A stretch of DNA of 64,000 nt, taken from NCBI GenBank assembly GCA_009602725.1, contig WELB01000165.1, positions 140,962 through 204,961 of the forward strand. Reading direction: 5' to 3'. The DNA is from Spirogloea muscicola. Lineage: Eukaryota; Streptophyta; Zygnematophyceae; Spirogloeales; Spirogloeaceae. Position 1 is the first letter of the stretch; the number at the start of each line of letters is the position of its first letter. Position numbers and translations under genes: made by a program. Shown here in pieces: positions 53,713 to 64,000 of the stretch. The notes beneath the pieces were generated by a model. The model worked only from the letters and a program-made list of their open reading frames with translations, made no database searches and had not been told where the DNA came from.

Positions 53713-54158
53713 CGAGCTCTTCTTCTGTTACTTAGCGCTTCCCCTGGACCCCTTCTCGTACTCTGTTCATTCTTTTTCGGGCTGGTTGTTCCAGCCCCTA
53801 TTCTCAATGGGCGAGCACTTTCTTCTCGTACTCTGTTCATTCTCTTTCGGGCTGGTCTTCTCTTCGAGCTTCTGCACTCGACTCTGCCTGAACAATGTAT
53901 TGGCTTGAATTGGCCTCCCTTTCAATTCATGCGCCCCGCGCGCCTTCTCTCTTTCGGGCTGGTTGTTCCAGCCCCTATTCTCAATGGGCGAGCACTTTCT
54001 TCTTCTCTTCGAGCTTCTGCACTCGACTCTGCCTGAACAATGTATTGGCTTGAATTGGCCTCCCTTTCAATTCATGCGCCCCGCGCGCCTTCTCTCTTCG
54101 AGCCTTCTGGGTTGGCTTTGCCAGCAGGGGTTACTGAGTGATCCGTAGCTGCTTTGCA
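53713..54158 (+). mobile_element. Cluster of plus-strand LINE 3' tails abutting a host gene
   Basis: Repeated tail text: CGTACTCTGTTCATTC, hairpin GGGCTGG-TTGTT-CCAGCCC (near 53778 and 53960), TCAATGGGCGAGCACTTTCT. A further piece at 54108-54158 carries CAGCAGGGGTTACTGAGTG of the LINE 3' UTR. The cluster ends about 105 bp before the CIP111 start codon. Confidence 0.85.
53858..54100 (+). repeat. 145-bp tandem duplication within the tail cluster
   Basis: CTCTGCCTGAACAATGTATT and its surroundings recur with a spacing of 145 bp (53882 and 54027). The repeated unit includes the tail hairpin. Confidence 0.85.
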
Positions 54159-54263
54159 CTGGAGCAGTGGAGCCGAGGCGAGGGGAGGCCGTCAGGCAGC
54201 CGCTGCGGCGGCCAGCTCCCACGCCGTGGCTCGGCCCCCTCGCCTGCCGGGCTTCCGGCAGCC

Positions 54264-57200
54264 ATGGCCCGGCGCGCACGCGGCCCGCTCCGCGCCCCGC
54301 CCAGCCCCTCCTCGCCCCCACCCGGTGCCTCTCTGCTGCAGCTGGCCCACTGCTCCTTTGACGCCCAAGTCGCGTCCGCCGACGCGGCTCTTGCCAAGGA
54401 CGCAACATCCTCCGCTCAGCTGTGGCTGCCGCCCTCGGACATGGTCACCCACAACCTTGCAGCAGGGGCTGCTGTGGCGGTCAGCTCCACGCTCGGCCTG
54501 CTCGCTTCTCGCAGCACCTTGGTCGTGCATGCGCTGATTTGGTGTTCTATGACAGTGGCCGAAGCTCTCAAAGAGAGATATGCCTGCCTCAGTCTGCTAG
54601 CTGCCATTCCAAGGGCTTCGTTCCGCCTTGTCGCAAGCAGGTTGCTGTCTGTTGCGGAGGATCTGGCGACGAGCTCACTGACCGCACCAAAGCATCCGCT
54701 TTGAAATTCGAATTGAAGCCCGACGATAGCAGCGAGGAACTGGTTGGCGCATTTTTAGTCGTCGCCTCAGCTTGGCCATCGCCAAAGGTCGGTTCCATAC
54801 TCCTGACACGGACTTGCAATGCAAATTTCAAAGGACATCAGTCTATCTTTGATTCCTGCTCTTGCACGATAGGAGCAGTTGCAGGGGACTTTGGGATACG
54901 ACAGCACACACAAGAGGCATCGTAAGGACTTGCAATGCTGATCTCAAGGACATCAGTCCAGCTCTGTCTCCCTTACTTCCCTGCTGCTGCATGGTAGGAG
55001 CAGTTGCAGAGGACTCTGAGACTCGAGAGCACAGTCGAGAGGCACCGTAAATAAGTAATGAGCCAGCTCTGACTCTCATGTCAACTGCCTTTGCAGCTTC
55101 GCAAGAGCTGTGTGCGACTTTCTGTGCAATTGTACGAGAGCCTGGCTTGCCCAGGATTGGGTTCCTTGCTCCGAGTCTTCCCCCTGGCACAAGGAACAAG
55201 CACTCCAAGTTCTGCCTCTGGCATGCCCTGGCTGAGGGGCGCACCAAGAAAGTGCCACAAGCTCGCCCTTCGCTGGCGCGTTCCGCTCCAGCTGACCTCA
55301 ATGGCCACTCCTTCAAGGACCAAAGGCTCCCGGATCTCCTTCGAAACTCCGCACAGCAGCTCAGAGATGACTGCCAGTTCGGTCACGCCTGCAGTTGCCG
55401 CTAATCCAGAAACGCCTTCCATGGTGGCAACATCATCCGTGCTGTCAAAGAGCAGCAGTGATGGCAAGGCCAGAACTCAGAAGAAGGAAGAACAGGCAGT
55501 GCTCAGAATCCCTAGCCCAGAATCTAAAGGCTTTGCTACTGGGATCAGCAGGGAGCACCAATGGGACGCCATTTTTACCTTGATGGGTCAGGGGCTTGAG
55601 AAACAGAGAGCACTCTTAGAGCTCTTTGTGCTTCGACACCTCAACAGCCGCTCTCTCATTCGCGGCAATCAAGTTGTTGTCTCCCTCTGTGGCATGGACT
55701 GCATCTTTGAAGTTGAGACGCTGCATGCTGCAGATAGCAGACCAGGGGCTCAAGCAAGTAACAAGGAGCTGTCCAGTCAAGACTTGAGCCCAGTGAAAGG
55801 CACATCTGCAGGAAAGCTTGAAGGCGACCAAAAAGTGCTGTCATTCTTTAGGGTAGAGCATTCTACGGTGTTGACTCTGCAGGAGGAAAAGGCAGAGAGG
55901 GCTGCTGAGGAGGATGACTTGGTCATTAAAAGAGAGTTAGAATCAGATACGGGTACAAATTTGAGCAACTTAGGAGCTTTAGCCAAGCCTCCCAAAGTGC
56001 CCACAGCTTCATACGCATCACTTGGAGGGCTCTCAGCACAAATATCAGCTCTGAAGGAGCTTGTGGGTCTTCCTTTGCAGCAGCCTCAGCTATTTGCAAA
56101 GTAAGGTTTCATTGGAGCAGATCACAGAGGGAATGACACCAATGTTGCATGCATGTACTTGCAGCACCAGCTTTGAGCTTACAAAGCAGGGTGACCTCTT
56201 TTGGCGTCTTCTTAGGCGTATACCTCCTTACCTCATCAAGCACAGCAACCACGAGCTCTGGATAGGAGAAGGTTGTGCTTGTGAAGCCAAGCCATTTGCA
56301 TGTTATTGTTGTATAAGCGGCCCCTGACTTGGCAAAACTAATGACCATATCCAATTGTATGTGCTCTAGGTATGGTCTGAAGCCTCCAAAGGGCGTACTG
56401 CTGTATGGGCCTCCAGGCACTGGCAAGTCTTCCCTTGCCCATGCTGCAGCATTAGAAGCTGGCGCATCTTTGTTTGTCATAAATGGGCCCGAGGTTATTA
56501 GCGAGTTCTATGGAGAGAGTGAGCAGGCACTGAAGGCTGTATTCCAAGCTGCTGAGCATGCAGCTCCTTCTGTGGTATGTCACGACTTGCACCTGTTTGT
56601 TACTTGCTCAATTAAGTCATTCTTTTGAGCTTAGACAAGATTCCATCTGGTTGCACTTTGATCTTATGAGGTTGGCATGTTACTGAAGAGCCTCTCTGGA
56701 TGTGCTTTACTGATGCTCCAGTAAGTCTGACAACTCTGTGGCCTTGCATTTTATTGCCAGGTATTTATTGACGAGATTGATGCTATTGCACCAGCTCGGG
56801 GGGAGCAGACAGAGGAGCTCATGCAGCGAATGGTTGGAGCTTTGCTGACAATCATGGACGGTGGAGGGCCTAGTTTGGATCGAGTTGTGGTCCTCGCTGC
56901 AACCAATCGTAGAGAGTCAATAGACTCTGCCCTGCAGCGCCCAGGACGCTTTGATCGGGAGCTGGAAATAGGTACACTGGCTTGGAAGCCCGGACTCTTT
57001 GTCTTTCCCATCCAAAAGTACATCTTGTTGTGCACTTCATGTTTTGCAACGAGTGTACTTGGACCTGTCTGGACATCAACCCATGCAAGTGCAAGTACAT
57101 GGATCAAACCGGGGCCATGTTAAATTGCAGACCAACTGTACTCTGTAGAAAATTATCTTGCGGAGCTAGAGGTCACAATATTCTGCAATTTGGTGCAACC

Positions 57201-59908
57201 ATTGTCCTCTCTGGTGACGACTCCACTGTACTCGCATGGTCCTGTGCAGGGGTCCCTAGCCCGAGTGGGAGACTTGAGATCTTACAGGCGATTTTGCACA
57301 ATCAGCCTCACAAGCTTAACAAGGATGACATCCATAGCTTAGCTGCCATCACCCATGGCTTCGTGGGTGCTGACTTGACAGCTCTCTGCAACGAAGCAGC
57401 CATGTGTGCATTACGGAAGTTTGCGGCATCACAAGTTGAAACCCAGGATCCTTGTTATTATGAAGCCAGCTCAAGGGTAGGTGAGCCTGCAGGTGAGCCT
57501 GGTAGGGCTCCAGATGAAGACTCCGTCAGCCCGCTGGTAGCTGAAGTTGCAACCCTGAGCCTCTCAGACAGCTTGGATGTAGCTGCTTGTGCGACTGCTG
57601 CTGAGGATTCGAAGACCTTCTCCAGTGAGAGGATGCAAGGACAACCTTTGGAGGATCAACTTGCTATAGACCTTGAAGACTTTGAGCATGCAAAGACTGT
57701 AGTGAGACCAAGTGCCTTGCGAGAGGTTAGTCAGCTTGTCTATTGCTCCACAAGAGTGCGTAACCTTTGCTTTGATGTCTTGCTTGCGTTACTTCAATGA
57801 TTTGTGGACTGAAAGAGATAGCAGCAGTCATGCATGCAGCTTTCACTGGGTTGCAGATCTGGTGATTTGGTGATTCAGCTCTTGTTGCTTAACCTTGCCA
57901 GGTTATGATAGAGATTCCCAAAGTTCATTGGTCTGACATCGGAGGTCTTGAAGACGTAAAGCAGGTAGGTTATCATGGAAGGGAGCCGGTAACAGACTTG
58001 CGTTGTGTCACAAGGAGGTGCAGTTCCTTAGACAGAGCAGGAGTTTCAGAAGCAGCGCAGGCAATGATTTGACTTTGCAGGATGTAACTTGGTAAGAAGG
58101 TGGAATTCAGAGCAGCTAGCAAGCTTACATAAGACGTGCAGTTTGTGGTTGACTCTTACGAGTGTAATTCTGTGCAGAGGCTCCAAGAGGCAGTGGAGTG
58201 GCCTCAGAAGCACGCAGATGCCTTTGTCAGACTCGGGGCTAAGAGACCTCGTGGGGTGCTGCTTTATGGACCACCTGGTTGCAGCAAAACAATGTTGGCC
58301 CGGTGCGTGTGGGCAAATTGCAGAGTCATAGTTGTTGCAGCAATATGTATGATCTAGGGGCTTATGGGCAGAGCAGAGAGTAATTTAGGAAGTCGATGGC
58401 CTTGCAGCAATATCGAGTTGAGGTGCTATATGTATATCCACTTATTTTGTCAATGCATATTCTATACATGGATAAAATTGAGGTCTGAGACTCTGTGGCA
58501 GGGCTGTGGCTACCGAAGGCGGCCTCAACTTTCTCTCCGTAAAGGTATGCTACAGCAACTTCTCCAGGAGCTGCAAGCATGACAAAAGTGGCCATAACAT
58601 GCTGTAAAGCATGCCCGAATGTCTTAGTCAATGTAAGTTACTGATACTTTTCAAGACATCTGTTCCTTGTCGCAGGGTCCAGAGCTTCTCAACAAGTTTG
58701 TGGGTGAATCTGAGAAAGCCGTCAAGGCTCTATTTGCACTGGCTCAGAAAACGTCACCTTCAGTTATCTTCTTTGATGAGATTGATGGCTTGGCTGCGGC
58801 TCGAGGCAGCAGTGGCTCAAGTGAGGGTGGAATAAGTGTGGGAGATCGCGTCCTCAGTCAATTGCTTGTTGAGATGGACGGTGGGCCACCACCACCCATC
58901 ACTGGCAGCACTTCCACTTTGCACATGCACATGATTGTTCACTTCAAGTCCTATTAATTATGCTTGTTCCCACATTTGATGCAGGCTTGAGCCCTCTTGG
59001 AGGGGTAGTTGTAATTGCAGCAACAAATAGACCAGATGTGTTGGACCCAGCATTGTTGCGACCAGGCATGAGTTCCTCGGATTGGCCTCCATTTTGGACG
59101 CGCTCAGATGAATTTATTAGATTGCTATATGTGATCATGCCATGACTGCTATGAAAATGTACTAGAGGCCCTACTCAATGTTCCCACCTGCTGACTTCAA
59201 ATATCTGGTCAATATAAGAGGCCTTTCCTTCCTGTCTTACCAGTTGTGCTCATTAGAGATTCAAGTTGATCAGAGTACCACATGACCCTGATGCTCTCCA
59301 TTGCTCTCCATTGGTCTTCCTCACAATCAGGTAGATTTGACCGTTTGCTATTTGTTGGGCCGCCTGACTGCACTGCACGGAAGACTATTTTTGACATCCA
59401 TCTGAGGTGGACACCTTGTCATGCGGACGTACAGCTCGTTGAGCTAGTCGCTGAAACAGAGGGCTACACAGGGGCAGACATTGCAGCTGTCTGTCGTGAG
59501 GCAGCTCTTGCTGCATTGGAGGTATGCTCTTGCACCAGACACCTTAACGACCAGGAACCTTGAAGATCACATAGTCAGGACCACAAAAGCTCCTTGCATT
59601 GACACGTCATTCTTTGTCAGGGCTTCATAGTCTGTGTCATCGTAAATCTGCTGCAAGTAACAAGATCAAAGAAGTCTTGCATATGGCTGTCCCTGTCAGG
59701 GTCTTCAATACTTGTATGTGACTTGCTCACATCCTGATGCAGGGTCTAAATAAACAGTACAGTAAAAGTACGTTGTACTTGGACACTGCAGGAAACTTTG
59801 GAGGCTACTGAGGTACACATGCGCCACTTTGGAGCAGCTCTGGCTTGCGTACTACCCAGTATCACACAGTTGGATATAAGTCAATATCAGAGCTTACAGC
59901 GAGGATGA
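54264..59908 (+). CDS. CIP111: CIP111/SPATA5-type tandem AAA+ ATPase (CDC48 family)
   Basis: Thirteen exons in my model: 54264-54479, 54641-54787, 55097-56100, 56370-56574, 56761-56971, 57250-57725, 57902-57964, 58178-58302, 58502-58544, 58676-58880, 58985-59065, 59331-59521, 59792-59908. All junctions keep frame and give 1027 residues, close to the roughly 1020 of plant CIP111. An N-terminal domain ([10 protein letters not shown]) precedes D1 with Walker A GPPGTGKS (469-476), Walker B VFIDEID (525-531) and RPGRFDR. D2 has Walker A GPPGCSKT (805-812), Walker B FFDEID (862-867) and RPGRFDR (924-930). The Cys-Ser in the D2 Walker A is typical of this subfamily. In relatives it is a calmodulin-interacting, Afg2-like hexameric unfoldase, linked in yeast and animals to 60S ribosome maturation. 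Exon 1-2 joining is the least certain. ATG 54264 is the first in frame. LINE tails reach within about 105 bp upstream. Confidence 0.93.
59066..59330 (+). other. Likely GC-AG intron of the CIP111 gene
   Basis: Exon text CGACCAG is followed by GCATGA, and the next exon starts after CAATCAG. Only this GC donor gives the invariant RPGRFDR of the second AAA domain. The nearest GT donor (ATGA|GTTCC) would insert two residues into that motif. Confidence 0.8.
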
Positions 59909-61874
59909 AGAGGCGCCTTTCGAGCTGTCAGGATGCAAGACTACTGTAACGTCCTGTGCTCTCTATTTAGTAGTACTGTACAGTGTCGCTGTGAAACCCC
60001 AAGTCCTACTTCTTAATGACTTGGACAATAGTCAGAGAGCTATGAAAAACTACGGAATAGAAGACTCTCAAGCTAGCACCACATTCTTTCTCCAAGCTGG
60101 TGCGTCTTGCCAGTACTTCCAAGCAGCATCTCCCTATGTCTAGGCCAACTGCCCCAAGAATGTGCAACGTCCTGCTTCAAGACATTTGCATGCTGATCAA
60201 AATTATCAGGGTTGCATCAGTGCTGTACCTATTTGAGTGCTTGAAATCTAAAGCCCAGTATACAGGTAGTTCACTATGCATGTTGGCTTGATTGCAAGGT
60301 GAGGACTGGATGAGGGACAGGATGTGTGACTATCTTGATCCACGTTCGCGAGCACGCAGAGTTCGAGCATGTCCTCGCACCTCTTGTGTGCTCCTTGTGT
60401 GCAGCGCTCTGCATCGGCATGACATGCGTGAGCTAGGGAACAGAAGCTGGACGTATTCTTGTCACCATTCCACCGCAGATTGACAATTTGGTTACCAAGC
60501 CCACATCGGTGATTCACTATATCAACATTTCAAACACAGTGCGCAAGTCAGAGCTCTGCCAGGATCATCTGTTACTTTCAAGAGGATGACATAGAACTGA
60601 GTTAACCTATCACTTTACCCAGATCTGTGTCTTCTGTTGTGCATGTAACAACTTAAATTAAGTCAGTTAAAGCACTTGTTTGATGAAACTCGAGGAGAAA
60701 CTTTTTGGGGATATGGTGCAGGCTTTAAAGTCAACATAGCTACTTGTGCAAATGAGAAGATAAAAGAATTGTGATTAAATGGTCTACCACAATCAACAGC
60801 TGAGGTGAAGAGGTATGATAGTAAGGGGCATGATGTAGAGAGAAGGGAAGAAGTGATGGTTAATAACGGGCAAGAAAATACTTCCTCTAAAGGGGGCTTG
60901 AACAGTCAGCTTGCAGACAAGGTTTGGACCGAGAAGTGCTGCCAGACAGTAAGAACCATGTTTCTTAATCACTTTGTGATTAACCAAAAGGGCAAGTTAC
61001 AGAATGAACATACTAACAAAACTGTAAGATTTGTGAGATTCATTTTCATAATAGGGAGGATGTTTACGCAAACTAATCATCCAGCTTGGGATATGGCCAG
61101 TTTTGCTAGCTGCGTTGCCTGCAACTTACCACATTTTCAGAGCTATATTACTGATTATGTTGTGCTGCATTGGTTGCCTAGTAGATTGGTCATAACTAGT
61201 TTTCTACTTTCAGATGGAATATATTGATAATTTTAGTTCAGAGTAATAGCTAGTTTTCGTAGAGGTAGTATACATACTTTCAGTGCTAATAATATCCAGA
61301 ATGTTTTGTTATAAGAAATTTGTTGATGCTAGCATTAATCTATCTTTCAACTTTGGTGGTTTAGATTTTTTGAACTTATTTTTCAACTTTGGTGGTTTTA
61401 CATTTTTATACGATTGTTTATATGGCAAAAATAGAGCAGTTGAAGTGATACTAATTCAGGTTTGCGAGGTTAAGAGGTTGTCTGCTATTGTGATTTCAAC
61501 AAATGCAAGCGAATTTTTGAGGCTCACAATATGAAGACATACTAATATGTAGTAAATATTGTATATGTCTTTACTAATTGATTGATTATACAGATTGATT
61601 GATTATATATGCTTTCATTGTGTGATAGTTTATGATTGATATACCACTGGTTTACATAAGAAAAAGTGGTATCAAAACGCGACCCAACTCTGATAACATG
61701 AATTGAATCGTACAGACTGGCGGTTTCTGCCATGTATACCAATGTTAAGATGAAGTGCTATGAAATCTAAGCATGTGATGAAGAGTGGATGGGTCTTGAA
61801 TGTACAAATGACAATCCTCTCAACTACCTGCAATTTGACAGCAGCAAAGGCGAGTAGGGGTGGAATATGCCAGC
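59909..61874. other. A+T-rich intergenic region between two convergent host genes
   Basis: It holds the 3' flanks of CIP111 (plus) and ELIP (minus). 61000-61800 is markedly A+T-rich. A TGTAA motif, the poly(A) signal used by many green algae, lies 36 bp after the CIP111 stop (59945), but one pentamer is weak evidence. I find no RNA gene, and no coding frame with recognisable content. Confidence 0.6.
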
Positions 61875-62899
61875 TTAAGAGATGAGAGCAGAGCCCTTGA
61901 CGAACTCAGTGATGGCAAGGGCCACCAGTCCCACCATGGCAGCGCGCCCGTTGATAATTTCAGCAGACGCATTCCAGAAACCCTCGGGCTTGGTTGATGG
62001 GAAGACGCCGCGGAAGATGGGGATGAGAGAAGCAGCAGAGAATAGAGCAGTGGTTGCGATAAAGGCAGCAAAGCCAGCATTGTCTGCATGACACGTATGT
62101 ATGCAATATCAGAAGCTTATACGAAGACGAGCCGAGTAGACAGGTGGCCACTCATATACTACTAAAACATTGTAGCTTCAATGCTGGATGTACATAAACA
62201 AGTCAGAGATTATATTTGAGAGACGCCTCGTACCTCCCCACTGACGAGCGAGGCTGTGGCCGCTCTGAAGCTCCACAATGATGGCAGTGGTGAAGCCGAG
62301 CATGGCAAGGCGTCCATTGATGAGCTCTGGACCAGGGCCAGCAAAGGCGAACACGTCGACAAAGCCTGGAGAAGGCTGCACGAGGCCAGAACAAGGGAAA
62401 GATTAGACGATCTCCAGACAGAAAGTGCGATCACTGAAGCGAAACGTGACGGTATAAACGTCTGCATTGCCTGCTTCACAGCGAAAACGGAAACAAACCT
62501 TGGGGTTCCTGATGGCCTGAGCGAGGGACGGGGCAAGTGGCACGTCAGTTGCCAGGGGGCTGCCGAACTGGGATACTCCGGTGGCAGGCTCCTCCTCTTG
62601 CGTGATGGTGGTCTTCTCAGGGGCCTGCAGGACACGGACAACAGTCTGGTCAGCAACCTATCAAAGTTGGAGAAGATCACGCATTGCTCGGAGTTTGTCA
62701 TCGTTGCTGCTCGAGGATTTCCCAACATGCGATCAGCCCTCACCTCGGTGCTGCAGCGAAGAGCCAGGCTGCGGCGGAGGGGTGGCAGGCCGGCGGAGGT
62801 GCGCAGGGAGTTGGGCAGTGTAGTCTTCCTCAGGGAGGGCCGGGGAGCCTGGAGAAGCGATCCGGCAGCAGCAGCGCGGTGGGCGAGGAGGGCGGCCAT
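61875..62899 (-). CDS. ELIP: Early light-induced protein (ELIP), chloroplast
   Basis: Four exons on the minus strand: 62744-62899, 62499-62624, 62234-62375, 61875-62083; all introns are GT-AG (donors GTGAGG, GTTTGT, GTACGA) and the frame closes at 210 residues, near the usual 190-200. Residues 1-51 lack acidic residues and are rich in Ala, Arg, Ser and Leu, as in a chloroplast transit peptide. Helix 1 carries GPELINGRLAMLGF (E111, N114, R116) and helix 3 AEIINGRAAMVGL (E183, N186, R188), the paired chlorophyll-binding motifs of the LHC superfamily. A middle helix (AAFIATTALFSAASLIPIF) separates them. ELIPs are thylakoid proteins induced by high light and are thought to bind released chlorophyll and protect against photo-oxidation. 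A SEP or one-helix protein is excluded by three helices. Convergent with CIP111. Confidence 0.95.
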
Positions 62900-63077
62900 G
62901 GTGAGCGGAGGAGGAAGACGGAGCTGCGATCGGACGAAGAGGCGAAGAGGCGAGGGGGCTGAAGGCAGGCTGGAGCGAGGAGGCAGTGGAGGAAAAAGGC
63001 AGGAGTGTGTGCGAAAAGGTCGGAGCTATGAGGTAATAAGGGGGGGGGAAAGGCGGGCTGCAGGCGGGCGGTGCACC

Positions 63078-63189
63078 GACGTGGGCTGCGTTTAGGCCAA
63101 CCCCGGCGTGGCCGTACTGCCGTTGCGCCACGCCTCGGGCTCCCGGCCTCATTGGCTCCTGTGCTCTGGGAGACCGCCGCCGACGTGGC
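63078..63189 (-). promoter_or_regulatory. Two CCACGTC sites upstream of ELIP
   Basis: On the gene strand CCACGTC lies at 63078-63084 and GCCACGTC at 63182-63189, about 180 and 285 bp before the start codon. ACGT-core sites of this kind bind bZIP factors such as HY5, a known activator of ELIP genes in land plants. The link is by analogy. Confidence 0.5.
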
Positions 63190-63284
63190 GTGCCGCGCGG
63201 CGCCTGCCCTCCCCCGCCAAGTGGGCCGCTTCCCTCCGTTGCAATCATGGAGCAAAAAGAGTACACGAGTTGTGAGCTCTTCTA

Positions 63285-63330
63285 CAGCCCCTATCCTCAA
63301 TGGGCGAGCACTGTCTTCTACTTTCTCTCT
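63285..63330 (+). mobile_element. LINE tail end, plus strand
   Basis: CAGCCCCTATCCTCAATGGG then CGAGCACTGTCTTCT matches the last 40 bp of type A tails. The hairpin's first arm is gone. It lies about 390 bp upstream of the ELIP start codon. Confidence 0.75.
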
Positions 63331-63447
63331 TCTACAGAAATAGCTCTTCCAATTCACTGCAATGGCTGCCAGATGCCAACCCAAAGGAAGGTTCCAAACG
63401 AAGTGAGCTCTTCAGCGTGCTGGCCGTGTGGCAGCCTCTGGCTTTCG

Positions 63448-63693
63448 TCAAGAAGAAGGGCTCGCCCATTGAGAATATGGGCTGGAACAGCCAGCCCAAA
63501 AAAGAATGAACAGTACACAAGAAGAGGGGGGGGGAAGCCAGGCGAAGCCCTAAGGCGAAGCAGCAGAAATGACAAGCACACAAGAAGAAACAAAGCAGCT
63601 ACTAACCACTCAGTAACCCCTGCTAAGCAGGCGCAGGTCGGAGAGGCTATGCTCCTGGAAGTATGTCCCCTAAGTCAAGCTCCCTCAGACCTT
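63448..63693 (-). mobile_element. LINE 3'-end fragment, minus strand
   Basis: From AAGAAGAAGGGCTCGCCCAT with hairpin GGGCTGG-AACAG-CCAGCCC, through a G-rich run and CACTCAGTAACCCCTGCTAA, to GCTCCTGGAAGT. It covers the 3' UTR and the last LINE codons, like 6761-6964. Confidence 0.85.
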
Positions 63694-64000
63694 GTCCATT
63701 CTTTTGGGCTGGCCTTTCCCAGCCACCAGTCAATCTGGCCGCGCTTTCTCTTTCGTCAGAGGCTGCCGTCTTTCGTCAGGGGGAGTGCTTCGCCTGCTAG
63801 TCTTTCTAGTTTGCGGCTCCTCACTGGGTGTTACTAACTGATTATCCTACCGGGACAGCATTTGGGACAGCGCTTTCTCGTCGTCCATTCCTTTGGGCTG
63901 GCCTCTCCCAGCCACCAGTTAATGTGGCCGCGCTTGCTTCCTGCTTTCTCAGGGCGAGCAATCCCCCTTTTTTCAAAACAGCCCTTTTGGACCCCTTTTG
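63694..64000 (+). mobile_element. LINE tails type B and remaining sequence to the window edge
   Basis: CCTTGTCCATTCTTTTGGGC with hairpin GGGCTGG-CCTTTC-CCAGCC and TCAATCTGGCCGCGCTTTCT occurs at 63694-63752, and a second copy at 63878-63946. Between and after them nothing else is recognised. Confidence 0.7.

Noticed and set aside
60805-61227. 140-codon open frame in the A+T-rich spacer
   Set aside because: No motif, no exon-like composition change, and similar random frames are expected; not enough to call a gene.
61660-61705. GTGGTATCA and CTCTGATAAC text resembling paired primer-binding sites
   Set aside because: Short, imperfect, and with no LTR ends beside it.
62256-63095. 279-codon open frame on the plus strand
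   Set aside because: It is antisense to the ELIP exons and promoter, runs through its introns, and has no recognisable domain.
1-64000. CRISPR arrays, operons, ribosome binding sites, tRNA or rRNA genes
   Set aside because: Eukaryotic sequence with introns; no regularly spaced direct repeats of CRISPR type and no tRNA or rRNA sequence seen.

Overview
This is a nuclear window from a green-lineage eukaryote (Viridiplantae). The case rests on two intron-bearing host genes near the right end: a CIP111/SPATA5-type tandem AAA+ ATPase and a chloroplast early light-induced protein (ELIP). The GT-AG introns and the initiator-Met-tRNA type primer site (TGGTATCAGAG) after a Gypsy LTR agree with this. 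I cannot name the species; a green alga would fit. Nothing suggests prokaryotic or organellar DNA.

Layout. 1-6.5 kb is a graveyard of one LINE lineage (broken pieces on both strands) beside one copy with an unbroken 1299-codon ORF on the minus strand. The ORF carries two N-terminal zinc fingers, a reverse transcriptase, and a C-terminal zinc knuckle with a restriction-like endonuclease. 6.5-8.6 kb holds LTR pieces, a solo LTR and two short LINE 3' tails. 8.66-12.82 kb is a PIF/Harbinger DNA transposon with recognisable TIRs, a frameshifted transposase, a decayed Myb/SANT ORF on the other strand, and a nested LTR piece. 12.8-50 kb is a dense nest of Ty3/Gypsy chromoviral fossils, at least five LTR families (called A-E here) and several solo LTRs, six of them with perfect 5-bp target-site duplications. 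It includes two related Gypsy copies, G1 (23.25-29.2 kb) and G2 (40.5-45.2 kb). G2 faces an inverted Gypsy copy, forming a multi-kilobase palindrome. 50.1-54.16 kb returns to LINE pieces: an internally deleted copy, several 3' tails and a foldback repeat. 54.26-59.91 kb is the CIP111-like gene (13 exons, 1027 codons in my model). 59.9-61.9 kb is A+T-rich spacer. 61.88-62.90 kb is the ELIP gene (four exons, 210 codons, minus strand). From 63.3 kb to the end LINE tails resume.

How it fits together. The host genes form a small island of moderate base composition bounded on both sides by LINE tails, which reach within about 105 bp of the CIP111 start codon. Two RNA-level modules stand out. One is a short stem-loop near the 3' end of every LINE tail; its stem is kept while loop and even stem sequence change. 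The other is a hairpin followed by a nearly invariant CCTCAGGGTAAGAC block inside several otherwise diverged LTR families. Short LINE tails with 7-9 bp target-site duplications show target-primed insertion of 5'-truncated copies. Most LTR insertions have collapsed to solo LTRs.
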